Source: Panulirus ornatus (Eukaryota; Arthropoda; Malacostraca; Decapoda; Palinuridae). From it: a stretch of DNA of 64,000 bases. Under the pieces are notes generated by a model, which worked only from the letters and a program-made list of their open reading frames with translations, was not told where the DNA came from and made no database searches. Of this stretch, positions 12,872 through 24,046 are shown piece by piece. The position numbers were made by a program, and so were the translations under genes. Within the stretch, counting starts at the first letter, position 1. Each line of letters begins with the position of its first letter. The DNA lies in contig NC_092236.1 of assembly GCF_036320965.1 (NCBI RefSeq), forward strand, positions 17,944,518 to 18,008,517, in the 5' to 3' direction.

Positions 12872-12938
<67 letters not shown>
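12872..12938. repeat. (TA)n tract
   Basis: About 33 TA units immediately before the first readable base of the next RTE copy. Confidence 0.95.
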
Positions 12939-12942
<4 letters not shown>

Positions 12943-15008
12943 AAGTAAGGGGAGTGGGGGAGGAATGGGATGTATTTAGGGAATCAGTGATGGATTGCGC
13001 AAAAGATGCTTGTGGCATGAGAAGAGTGGGAGGTGGGTTGATTACAAAGGGTAGTGAGTGGTGGGATGAAGAAGTAAGAGTATTAGTGAAAGAGAAGAGA
13101 GAGGCATTTGGACGATTTTTGCAGGGAAAAAATGAAATTGAGTGGGAGACGTATAAAAGAAAGAGACAGGAGGTCAAGAGAAAGGTGCAAGAGGTGAAAA
13201 AAAGGGCAAATGAGAGTTGGGGTGAGAGAGTATCATTAAATTTTAGGGAGAATAAAAAGATGTTCTGGAAGGAGGTAAATAAAGTGCGTAAGACAAGGGA
13301 GCAAATGGGAACTTCAGTGAAGGGCGCAAATGGGGAGGTGATAACAAGTAGTGGTGATGTGAGAAGGAGATGGAGTGAGTATTTTGAAGGTTTGTTGAAT
13401 GTGTTTGATGATAGAGTGGCAGTTATAGGGTGTTTTGGTCGAGGTGGTGTGCAAAGTGAGAGGGTTAAGGAAAATGAGTTGGTAAACAGAGAAGAGGTAG
13501 TAAAAGCTTTGCGGAAGATGAAAGCCGGCAAGGCAGCAGGTTTGGATGGTATTGCAGTGGAATTTATTAAAAAAGGGGGTGACTGTATTGTTGACTGGTT
13601 GGTAAGGTTATTTAATGTATGTATGACTCATGGTGAGGTGCCTGAGGATTGGCGGAATGCGTGCATAGTGCCATTGTACAAAGGCAAAGGGGATAAGAGT
13701 GAGTGCTCAAATTACAGAGGTATAAGTTTGTTGAGTATTCCTGGCAAATTATATGGGAGGGTATTGATTGAGAGGGTAAAGGCATGTACAGAGCATCAGA
13801 TTGGGGAAGAGCAGTATGGTTTCAGAAGTGGTAGAGGATGTGTGGATCAGGTGTTTGCTTTGAAGAATGTATGTGAGAAATACTTAGAAAAGCAAATGGA
13901 TTTGTATGTAGCATTTATGGATCTGGAGAAGGCATATGATAGAGTTGATAGAGATGCTCTGTGGAAGGTATTAAGAATATATGGTGTGGGAGGCAAGTTG
14001 TTAGAAGCAGTGAAAAGTTTTTATCGAGGATGTAAGGCATGTGTACGTGTAGGAAGAGAGGAAAGTGATTGGTTCTCAGTGAATGTAGGTTTGCGGCAGG
14101 GGTGTGTGATGTCTCCATGGTTGTTTAATTTGTTTATGGATGGGGTTGTTAGGGAGGTGAATGGAAGAGTTTTGGAAAGAGGGGCAAGTATGAAGTCTGT
14201 TGGGGATGAGAGAGCTTGGGAAGTGAGTCAGTTGTTGTTCGCTGATGATACAGCGCTGGTGGCTGATTCATGTGAGAAACTGCAGAAGCTGGTGACTGAG
14301 TTTGGTAAAGTGTGTGAAAGAAGAAAGTTAAGAGTAAATGTGAATAATAGCAAGGTTATTAGGTACAGTAGGGTTGAGGGTCAATTTAATTGGGAGGTGA
14401 GTTTGAATGGAGAAAAACTGGAGGAAGTGAAGTATTTTAGATATCTGGGAGTGGATCTGGCAGCGGATGGAACCATGGAAGCGGAAGTGGATCATAGGGT
14501 GGGGGAGGGGGCGAAAATTCTGGGGGCCTTGAAGAATGTGTGGAAGTCGAGAACATTATCTCGGAAAGCAAAAATGGGTATGTTTGAAAGAATAGTGGTT
14601 CCAACAATGTTGTATGGTTGCGAGGCGTGGACTATGGATAGAGTTGTGCGCAGGAGGATGGATGTGCTGGAAATGAGATGTTTGAGGACAATGTGTGGTG
14701 TGAGGTTGTTTGATCGAGTAAGTAATGTAAGGGTAAGAGAGATGTGTGGAAATAAAAAGAGCGTGGTTGAGAGAGCAGAAGAGGGTGTTTTGAAATGGTT
14801 TGGTCACATGGAGAGAATGAGTGAGGAAAGATTGACCAAGAGGATATATGTGTCGGAGGTGGAGGGAACGAGGAGAAGAGGGAGACCAAATTGGAGGTGG
14901 AAAGATGGAGTGAAAAAGATTTTGTGTGATCGGGGCCTGAACATGCAGGAGGGTGAAAGGAGGGCAAAGAATAGAGTGAATTGGAGCGATGTGGTATACC
15001 GGGGTTGA
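12939..15008 (+). CDS. RTE-type reverse transcriptase, unbroken frame, endonuclease missing
   Basis: A 689-codon frame from the ATG at the (TA)n border to a stop at 15006-15008. Residues 1-110 form a charged linker ([15 protein letters not shown]). The reverse transcriptase then follows: fingers [16 protein letters not shown] near residue 260, palm [12 protein letters not shown] near 325, [10 protein letters not shown] near 385 and catalytic FADDTALVA near 434. The C-terminus has LYGCEAWTM and [11 protein letters not shown]. All catalytic aspartates are present. The upstream apurinic-type endonuclease expected in RTE proteins is lost by 5' truncation, so autonomous retrotransposition is unlikely. 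The frame also runs back through the (TA)n tract to 12483, but that extension is not genuine protein. The absence of stops suggests a recent insertion. Confidence 0.85.
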
Positions 15009-15118
15009 CGTGCTGTCAGTGGATTGAATCAAGGCATGTGTATGGGGGTGGGTTGGGCCATTTCTTTCGTCTGTTTCCTTGCGCCACCTCGCAAACGCGG
15101 GAGACAGCGACAAAGCAA

Positions 15119-15126
<8 letters not shown>
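12939..15126 (+). mobile_element. RTE-type retrotransposon, youngest-looking copy
   Basis: The whole insertion comprises the coding part to 15008, a very short 3' UTR (15009-15110) and an A run, bounded by (TA)n on both sides. The UTR passes directly from 'ggcatgtg' to the 'tatgggggtggg' near-terminal block, so about 330 bases present in other copies are absent. The junction lies in a CATGTG word that occurs at both ends of the missing block. Confidence 0.9.

Positions 15127-15188
<62 letters not shown>
15127..15188. repeat. (TA)n tract
   Basis: About 31 TA units joining the RTE 3' end to the 3' end of the next, oppositely oriented element. Confidence 0.95.
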
Positions 15189-15190
<2 letters not shown>

Positions 15191-16124
15191 GGGTACCACC
15201 TCTAGGTTAAAGCAATGGGCCCACAGCCTCAGGGAAAAGAATAAAACTTAGTCATGAAAAGAGTAACACTTTTCATGAGTAAAATATTTTCCTCCCCTAC
15301 CACCCCCTTGCTTTATCTTTTTTTTTTTTATTCTAGTGACAAACTAAAGCACATACAATTCATCTGCGGGGGAAAATAAAGACAAGTAGATACCCTACAG
15401 TGAAACATAACACAGCTGTAAAGTTTCACGAGATGAACTGTTCATTGTAAATCGTTAAACTGCACGAGTGTCCCTGAAGAAGAACGTAAACTGTTGATGC
15501 AACTTGTATAGTTGCAATGGGCAACTATGTTGAGGCGATGGAATAGATATCCAGCTGCTTTCTCGTCCCTACTTGCTCCGATCAGCTGAGGATGTCAAGA
15601 GGTTTCTTTCACGTTAGAGCGCCAGCGTCTTTGAACCAGCAGCAACGAAGAAGTAAGGTGGACCCCGGCCGTCGTAGTTCGTTTTCTTCTCCTGTTCCCT
15701 GAAGTCTGCAGAACCACCTTGATTCTCTGAGGTTCTCTCCATTTAGGAGTCTGCCAAAGCAGTCCCTTATCAGCTGTCTGCTTCTCTTCCTGGCAAAAGA
15801 TGTTACCCCGTCCGGTCGCTTGCCGTTTCCGTCGGGTCTGAGGACTTGAGGTTCCGTCTTCGAAAGGCAAGTAGCTGAGGCGAGCCATCCAGAGATGATG
15901 TCGTTGATCCCACTGTGCCCGGCACCTCCCAGCAGACCATCTAACTGATGTATGTCAGCCATACTGGTCAGCCACCTTCTCTGCCGATGATCCACTGGTA
16001 TACAGATTGAGAGGAGAGGGCAAACGAAGGGTTCTACCGAAATGTAGACCCTGTGGGTTCAGACGGGCGCCAACTGAGGTGACTGGGACAGCAGACAAGA
16101 TGCATCCTGGCCTAAGCCATTCCG

Positions 16125-16126
<2 letters not shown>
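15189..16126 (-). mobile_element. Retroelement fragment with restriction-like endonuclease domain, copy 2
   Basis: Minus strand, read in broken frames from 16126 downwards. It gives VGARLNPQ, KVADQYG, SGINDII, TEPQVLRPDG, GKRPDGVTS and finally a GYLFHRLNIV-type block near 15540. This order (metal-binding cysteines, HGLSC, RH-IND, EP-GL, RPDG, D-T, FQRLNIA) is that of a C-terminal domain following reverse transcriptase in many invertebrate elements. The KRPDG...D pattern resembles PD-(D/E)XK restriction-like endonucleases. Stops and frameshifts make it a pseudogene. The 3' end at 15189-15345 carries the 'cagcctcaggga' block and an A/T-rich tail. Confidence 0.65.

Positions 16127-16196
<70 letters not shown>
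16127..16196. repeat. (TA)n tract
   Basis: About 35 TA units separating two same-strand copies of one element family. Confidence 0.95.
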
Positions 16197-16199
<3 letters not shown>

Positions 16200-17150
16200 G
16201 TACCACCTCTGAACTCAACTAAAGGGCCCATAGCCTCAGGGAAGAAAATAATATCAGTCACGAAAAAGGGAACTCTCTTTCGATGACATATATTCTCCTC
16301 CCCTACCACCCCTTTATCTTTTTTTTTATCTTTATCTTTTAAACATACAAACCTTTCGTTTAAATGAAAACTTATAGGCAAGCTAACACATTATGGGAAA
16401 CAAAACAATTGTATGATATCATAAATAACAGATCGAAAAGTTCTTCCATCTCCAAGAAACTGTTAAAGCATACATTCCCTCGTCGAACAGCTATATTCAG
16501 GCGCTGAAACAGAAAGCCGGCTGCTCAGATTCGTAGAGGATCCGTAGTCGCTGAGGAAATGAAGGACATTCTTCTTCTGAGGTCTCAGAGTCCTTCAACC
16601 AGCAAGATGGAAAAGGCATCGTGGATCCGGGCCGTCGTAGCTCGTCCTGTTATGTTACTCCTTACGGCTGCATCACCATCTTGGTTTTCTGAGGTTCTAT
16701 CCAAACTGGTGTCAGCCAAAGTGGAGGCGCAGGTGTAGTCCCACTCTAGCTGCCTGCCCATCTTCCAAAGTAAATGACGTAACACCGTCAGGCAGCTTGC
16801 CAATTCCATCGGGCCTGAGGAGCTGGGCTTCTCTTTCTGCGCAGGGCAACTGGACGAGGGAGACTTCCATTGATGATGTCGTTGATCTCACTGTGCCTGT
16901 CGTGCCACCCAAATGAACCCTTGCAGCTCAATGCATGTCGGCCATACTGGTCAACTACTACTCTACCGCAGATACATTGGTATTCAGTGTGTATAGGCAC
17001 GGCAAGGCAAGGAAGGGGCCATACCAATGCACAGAGTACGTGGGTTAAGACGAGTGGCAAGGAAGAGAGTATGTACGAAGTCACCGGAGTTGAGGGCCCT
17101 TAAAGCTAGCTCGTCGGCTCAGAACGATCACTAGCTGCCTAGCAACCACA
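16197..17150 (-). mobile_element. Retroelement fragment with restriction-like endonuclease domain, copy 1
   Basis: Minus strand. Readable blocks in order are RLNPRTLCIG, YQCICGRVVVDQYGRHALSC (CxC...C, a possible zinc site), GWHDRHSEINDIINGSL, then after a frameshift LLRPDGIGKLPDGVTSF and, near 16520-16480, GFLFQRLNIAVRRGN. The domain order matches copy 2. The reverse transcriptase that should precede it is not present, so this is a 5'-truncated dead copy. The 3' end (16345-16197) includes 'aggggtggtagggg', the 'cagcctcaggga' complement and a border at (TA)n. Confidence 0.65.
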
Positions 17151-17952
17151 AAATACTCAACACCTTCGCTATCAAACAAAGATACTCCCATGCAGCATCA
17201 CTAAACTCCTCTCACCTAAACCATTCCATAGCTAATCCACCAACCCCTAAGGAGAAATATATAGCTTACCACTGCCTCAAGTCGGTAACCTCTCCTCACA
17301 GAACCCAGCAAATATAACAATGACAAATTACATACACAAGGAAAAAAACGGATAAGCACTTAGCAACAGATATCCTAACTCCAAACTGCCGGACATACAC
17401 CCATCAAAACCACTGTCTCCAGACAAACACGTGTCACACTCTCCTGATTATGCTCTGAGCATCATCCATCACTATAACACTACAAACAGTTTCAGTATCA
17501 TCCCAAGACCATTCATGCCCATGATATTGATACCACAGAGAAGAAACCGAACACTTACTACTTAACTACCCTAACAATCTCTGCGGATAGACGCACACGC
17601 ATAACACTATGACCTGTGGTCCCGACCAGTGGACGTGGCCACCTTCCCGAGTGCTCGATGGGAAGCAGATCCTAAGAGGTTTACCTCCGACGCTGCTTCA
17701 GTAGGATCACGAGTCTGGCAGCAGCAGACTTGCCTTATTCTTACACTTACTTACGGTACGCAAAGAAAACGCACTGAGCTCATCTAGCAAAATGGTCCTC
17801 TCTTCCCTAATCACTCTACTACCTACCTACTCAGGGTCGTCGAAGGTGACAGAAACAGAGAGAAATAGAAAGATTTTCTTTCACCTGATCACCTCCCTCC
17901 AGTCAGGTTCATTCAAGGTAACACAGAGACAGGGAGAGAGTGAGAGAAAGAT
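17151..17952. other. Unassigned stretch
   Basis: No coding domain or repeat family was recognised. It precedes the 21-bp satellite. Confidence 0.45.
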
Positions 17953-19633
17953 GTAACTTGATCCAAGCAATGTAACATGATCACCAAGCAATGTAACATG
18001 ATCACCGAGCAATGTAACATGATCACCAAGCAATGTAACATGATCACAAGCAATTGTAAACATGATCACCAAGCAATGTAACATGATCGCCAAGCAATGT
18101 AACATGATCACCAAGCAATGTAACTGATCACCAAGCAATGTAACATGATCCCAAGCAATGTAACATGTCACCAAGCAATGTAACTGATCGCCAAGCAATG
18201 TAACATGATCACCAGCATGTAACATGATCACCAAGCAATGTAACATGATCGCCAAGCAATGTAACATGATCACCGAGCAATGTAACATGATCACCAAGCA
18301 ATGTAACATGATCGCCAAGCAATGTAACATGATCACCAAGCAATGTAACATGATCACCGAGCAATGTAACATGATCACCAAGCAATGTAACATGATCACC
18401 AAGCAATGTAACATGATCACCAAGCAATGTAACATGATCGCCAAGCAATGTAACATGATCACCAAGCAATGTAACATGATCACCAAGCAATGTAACATGA
18501 TCACCAAGCAATGTAACATGATCGCCAAGCAATGTAACATGATCACCGAGCAATGTAACATGATCACCGAGCAATGTAACATGATCACCAAGCAATGTAA
18601 CATGATCGCCAAGCAATGTAACATGATCGCCAAGCAATGTAACATGATCACCAAGCAATGTAACATGATCGCCAAGCAATGTAACATGATCACCAAGCAA
18701 TGTAACATGATCACCAAGCAATGTAACATGATCGCCAAGCAATGTAACATGATCACCAAGCAATGTAACATGATCACCGAGCAATGTAACATGATCACCA
18801 AGCAATGTAACATGATCACCAAGCAATGTAACATGATCACCAAGCAATGTAACATGATCGCCAAGCAATGTAACATGATCACCAAGCAATGTAACATGAT
18901 CGCCAAGCAATGTAACATGATCACCAAGCAATGTAACATGATCGCCAAGCAATGTAACATGATCACCAAGCAATGTAACATGATCACCAAGCAATGTAAC
19001 ATGATCGCCAAGCAATGTAACATGATCACCAAGCAATGTAACATGATCGCCAAGCAATGTAACATGATCACCAAGCAATGTAACATGATCACCAAGCAAT
19101 GTAACATGATCGCCAAGCAATGTAACATGATCACCAAGCAATGTAACATGATCGCCAAGCAATGTAACATGATCACCAAGCAATGTAACATGATCGCCAA
19201 GCAATGTAACATGATCACCAAGCAATGTAACATGATCACCAAGCAATGTAACATGATCGCCAAGCAATGTAACATGATCACCAAGCAATGTAACATGATC
19301 GGCAAGCAATGTAACATGATCACCAAGCAATGTAACATGATCGCCAAGCAATGTAACATGATCACCAAGCAATGTAACATGATCGCCAAGCAATGTAACA
19401 TGATCACCAAGCAATGTAACATGATCACCAAGCAATGTAACATGATCACCAAGCAATGTAACATGATCACCAAGCAATGTAACATGATCACCAAGCAATG
19501 TAACATGATCACCAAGCAATGTAACATGATCGCCAAGCAATGTAACATGATCGCCAAGCAATGTAACATGATCACCAAGCAATGTAACATGATCACCAAG
19601 CAATGTAACATGATCACCAAGCAATGTAACATA
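17953..19633. repeat. 21-bp satellite, about 80 copies
   Basis: The unit is 21 bp, built from 'aatgtaacatgatc' plus a 7-base variable part (acc, gcc or ccg type before AAGC). The first 250 bases contain indels and the rest is nearly uniform. Because 21 is a multiple of three and the unit lacks stops, one frame is open on the plus strand (reading ITKQCNM or IAKQCNM) and two on the minus strand. These are not evidence of protein. Variant order shows a local five-unit rhythm and a 20-unit block repeat. Confidence 0.97.
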
Positions 19634-19639
19634 TAACCT

Positions 19640-20450
19640 CTGTGATCAGTTCAACATGACCGCTAAGCAACATTTGCTATAAAACAAATGAATACTTAAT
19701 TCATCCCGAAAACGAATTTGCCTAAACCGAATAAGTGCCAGAGAACCAACAGACATTTCAGACTTATCTCTTTGGCAGATTTTCTATGTTGAAATGAATG
19801 GCCATTCTTATTTGTTGTGAAAATTTATCCCAGGTTATGTCAGTAAGGTCAAACTGAATGGTCTAATCGTCCACCGGTACTTATTCAGTATTTACCAAGA
19901 ATTCGAAACAGTCGCAAGACATTAAAGAAAAAAAAAACGGAAGTTGATACCAAATAGTATTTGACACATGATCACGAAACGTGTTTCAACATGACTTACC
20001 TGTTGAAACAAATACGTTAAACAGGGTTTAATATGTAAATCAGTTGAACTATGCTCACCTAACGTTGTTCAACATATTGACCAGTCGAAATATGAGCGCT
20101 AAAGAGGGTTTACCGACTATAATTAGTTGAAACACGATCATCAAACCGCTCAACATACATAATCAGTTGAAATACGATCATCAAACGTCGCTCAACATAC
20201 TTAGTCGAAATACGATCGCCAGACGGGTTCACGATATAAAAATTAGTTAAAAGACGATCACTTAACGACATTCAACATAATATAAACATAATACGATGGT
20301 CAAAGGGGGGTTCTAATTCACAACTTACCTTGTCATCACCTATAGATGGATCCCCAAACGTCGATCATTACATATAATGGTAAAACACGATCACCAAACA
20401 ACTCACCTTGTAGTTGAAACAGGATCACCGAAGAAATACATTGATAACAA
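19640..20450. repeat. Strongly diverged repeats related to the 21-bp satellite
   Basis: Words such as 'gttgaaacacgatcatcaaa' and 'caacat' recur at spacings of about 40-60 bp from 19650 to 20440. The shared 'atgatcaccaa'-like core suggests a longer ancestral unit, from part of which the uniform array may have expanded. Confidence 0.55.
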
Positions 20451-20915
20451 ATACGGAAACGGACGCCCGTGTTCTATCAATTAGAAGGTGCGGTACTGAG
20501 AGTTAAAGTAACTCTCAGCCCCTACGTGAGGTTTCGTAGGTTCCGATGACTGTTGGGAGAAATCAGATGACTAAGATACAGGGGAGTGAATGAATGAACA
20601 TGGAGATCTGTTTTACATAACCCTCCCTCATAAACCAACCAATAATGAACTATTTACTATTAAAAGTTACTACAGTGAACGTTGAAAATCCCACCCTATT
20701 AAATTACTCTTTACAGCATTATGAACGAGTCGACGAGAGCAGATTACGGATCACAAACACAGAACACGAGCGTCCGCAAATCAGTCATTCTGGTACTTAC
20801 CCTCCCATCGCTCGCCAGGTACTGTAGGGTTTGTGACAGCCGTCAGTCACTAGTGACGAGGCCTTCACAAATATAATCACTTATGATTTTCTAAAAGCAG
20901 TCACGGACTGCATAT
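20451..20915. other. Unassigned stretch with a hairpin
   Basis: A perfect 10-bp stem (CTGAGAGTTA at 20496-20505, TAACTCTCAG at 20509-20518) with an AAG loop lies here. Nothing else was recognised. Confidence 0.5.
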
Positions 20916-21840
20916 AGTGTCTGGGGGGAGGGTTATAGCTGTCTTCGTCATGCACTATAGTCTCAATGTAGTGTTTGCATCTTTATTCTCACCATTCACT
21001 ATACTCCTTGTTGGTAGTGTATTTCCAGTCACGTTCTGCATTCACTGTACTTCTGTTATTGGAGTATTTCCACAAACATGTTCACCATTCACTATAAATT
21101 AGTATCGTTACAGTATTTTCATAATAATGTTCGCCATTTACTATGCTCTCCATTATTGCAATAATTTCATCATGTTTGCCATTCATTATTATTCTGTTGT
21201 TGCAGTATTCTCACCATCATGCTCACCATTCAGTATAATGCCTTTTGTTGCAGGATATTACCATGCTCACTCTTCACTATCATCTCTGTCGAAGTATTTT
21301 CACCATTCACAATATTGATGTACTTGCACGAACACGTTCACCAGTCACTATCATCTGTACTGAAGGAATATTTTCAATCATGTCACCATTCACTGTAATT
21401 TCTTACGGCAGTATTTTCACCATGTTCATCCTTGATAAAAATCTCTTTCTGCAGTATTTTCACAATTCTGTCCACAATTCACCATAATGAGAATAGTTTG
21501 CCATTGTCGTCACACATGTTACCAGTCACCAACAATTGCTGTTGCAGTATTTTCACCACAGTATCCACACTTCACTATTATGACTTTGTAGCAGTATTTC
21601 TGTATCGTCTTGCAATCATATATCCAAAAATGGTTCCTTCCGTCTTATGGTTCACGAGTTTCCATATTCTTCAGTATGCCACAATACTGTTCACCACTTT
21701 CTATATTCCAATATTTCAACCATACTGTCCATTATTTTTCGATATACTACAATACAGTCACCATACTGATCACCAGTTTCCATAGATTCCAGTATTCACA
21801 CCATAATGGTCACCCATTGCCATATAAACTAAAATTTTGT
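20916..21840. repeat. Degenerate tandem repeat, about 60 bp unit
   Basis: The phrase 'gcagtattttcaccat' followed by 'gttcaccattcactat' recurs roughly every 55-65 bp, about 14 times, with heavy divergence. Several open frames result from the repeat structure and show no domain. Confidence 0.7.
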
Positions 21841-22862
21841 GTAACACTTCACCAATTGTACATGTTACAAGTCTTCCGGTCTTCATTGTCACTTTACACA
21901 CACACTTTTCAACTTAAGTCATTACTCACTACTCACTGCTTGGTAGGCGAGTGCTATTGTGGTGAGCGCGACCATGGGTGACGGTTATATGTGCTGTGAT
22001 GCATGTTGTTACAATCAGTTATTCCCATTTTCTACCTCCACCAGGCGAGTTAACAGACAAATAATCACTGGAATTTTGTCCAAGAATGTCTGAAGCGTAT
22101 TGAAATTCTTCTGATGTTTGTAATTCACTTCAATTCATGTTTTTACCGAGTCACTTGCACTACAATTTCCCGTGATGACAAAGAAATTTGCTTACGGCGT
22201 TTTTACACTCGCAGTAAAAGTCATGTAGATGCATTTTTTCCAACAAATCCGAGTTAATAACATGAACACATTAATGTCAGAGATGTCGTAACTAAATTTC
22301 ACTAAAAAATACTAATACTTACTAACGTAATCTATCACATAGCAGCTGGATTTTCCTGTAACTGTCCTCCCTCTTACCCCCACTGAGGTCCAGCTAGAAA
22401 TGAACGGTTGACGCTGTCCTGTAGGGCGAGCTGCGCCAGAATTAGCAGTTCAATTACCGAACCGGTAGTTTACCTGATTCAGTGTATCCATAGTATAAAA
22501 CTTTTCACGCGGGACGTCTCGGTTTCTATTGTAATTACAAGGACAGCTTTATCAAGTTCACCAATATATGAAGCTTATTTTCATATAGATGTATTATTAG
22601 AATTATATTATCAGGTTAATGGTTTTTTGTTTACGTACACGAACGGCTGGAGCCCGAACGTCAACACAGGCAAACAAGTGGGCGGAGCTTGTTCACAAGA
22701 GCGATCTTATCCAAAATCCTTCAATATATGAATTATAACGTGGATAATAAGGTAGACACAGCCAAGTACGCATGAATGAATATCCATGAGACAAAGTTAC
22801 ATACGTAGAGGTTAGGGAAAACCACAGACTGTTCTGTGGGTAGAGAGTGTGAGTGAGGAGGT
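21841..22862. other. Unassigned stretch
   Basis: A 107-codon frame at 22408-22731 has no recognisable domain. No repeats were recognised. Confidence 0.45.
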
Positions 22863-22960
22863 ATGTGGTTTCGGTGCTTTATACCTGACAGTTGGAGTGT
22901 GGATGAGAGCGAGTGAGGCTATGCTCCTCCCTCTACCTTCCTGTGGCGAGTAATGACGAT
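22863..22960 (+). mobile_element. Possible old RTE 3' UTR remnant
   Basis: A 'gtggtttcggtgc' word, a 'ttatac' step and 'tgacag', then 'gagtgtg', occur in the same order as in the 3' UTR of the RTE family (compare 30434-30480). Divergence is high. Confidence 0.4.
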
Positions 22961-23000
22961 AAATATGAAAAATACTCACACACACACACATATATACATA

Positions 23001-23664
23001 CATTCCGCCGTATTTCTAAAGACAAAAGCGGGACCCAGACTTAGTTCCCACCTTTAATTGTTATCTAAAAGAAAATCTATTCGTTGCGGGGTTCACTAAA
23101 ATAATTTTGGAATGCGGGGGCAACTGTGGGGACAGAAGAACCCCACTACATATCATACACATCTAAACTTTCGATGAGAAAAATATAGAAAATGGAAGAT
23201 AATCTACAATTCATTCAAAAAAAAATGAACCAAACTGCATCAGTAATGAAACTCCATTTTTTATCGAGGAAATTTTTTTAAAAGATCATCTATACTTAGG
23301 CGTAAAAACGTAGTGGGCAAATTATTGCACATTCATTTTATAAGTAAGGTAAATAATCTACCTTATATTCAATTAACCATGTTGAACAAGTCATTACTGG
23401 CGTACGAAATACGAGACTCCTTAAATTTGGTGGCTGATTTTTGGTAAGAAACGTCAACAAATCAGCGTCAGGGCTACTAACTCTAAGACGTAAAATGACT
23501 TCCTGCTCAAAAAGTGGTACCATCACATTCCCATAGAGAACCCGCGGGCGGGACAGGTGCTAAACGCCCTTAAAATAAAGGATACAATATCGGGAAAATC
23601 TGCACCCTTCCATGGGGACTGAAATGCGGGTCCCGCTTCTAGGTTTTAAAAATACGGCCGAATG
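23001..23664. mobile_element. Non-autonomous DNA transposon with terminal inverted repeats
   Basis: The left end at 23001 (CATTCCGCCGTATTT, then TAAA and AAGCGGGACCC) is matched in inverted form at 23664-23619 (CATTCGGCCGTATTT, TAAA, AAGCGGGACCC). The ends agree over about 40 bases with one small gap. The 570-bp interior is AT-rich, has no transposase frame, and includes a G-rich inverted patch near 23090-23140. No clear target-site duplication was seen. The superfamily cannot be named. Confidence 0.75.
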
Positions 23665-23679
23665 ACTCGCGACTACACA

Positions 23680-24046
23680 CACGCAAACACACACATACAT
23701 GCACCCCAGCATCCCCATCACACCACTTTTCCAGTAGTGAAATAAAGAATAAAAAAAATCCCACGCACAAATAACACACTTCTTCCCGTACAGCACACAT
23801 TCACTCTCGTATAGTACAAACAGGTGATCACACACACGCATGCACACACACCCTCTCGCACAGTGCAAATGGGGAATTACACACACACACACACACACAC
23901 ACACTTCTGTACAGTATGTATAGGTAATTATACACACACACACACACTTCTGTACAGTATGTATAGGTAATCATACACACACCCACACACTTCTGCACTA
24001 GACATATAGGTAATTACACACACACACACACACACACACACGTACA
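23680..24046. repeat. (CA)n-linked tandem modules
   Basis: A module of 'cttctgtacagtatgtatag' plus 'gtaatta' and a (CA)n run repeats at about 23905, 23948 and 23990, with weaker copies from 23780. It resembles the tail of the composite tRNA-derived SINEs elsewhere in the window. Confidence 0.6.

Noticed and set aside
12483..12938. N-terminal extension of the long plus-strand frame that ends at 15008
   Set aside because: It reads through the previous element's 3' UTR, two (TA)n tracts and a SINE. Only the part from 12939 is plausible protein.
17953..19633. CRISPR-like array
   Set aside because: Units are contiguous 21-bp repeats without unique spacers, and the window is eukaryotic.
17881..19636. 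Frames of 470-583 codons on both strands over the satellite
   Set aside because: They follow from a 21-bp unit without stop codons. No start context, domain or sequence bias supports coding.
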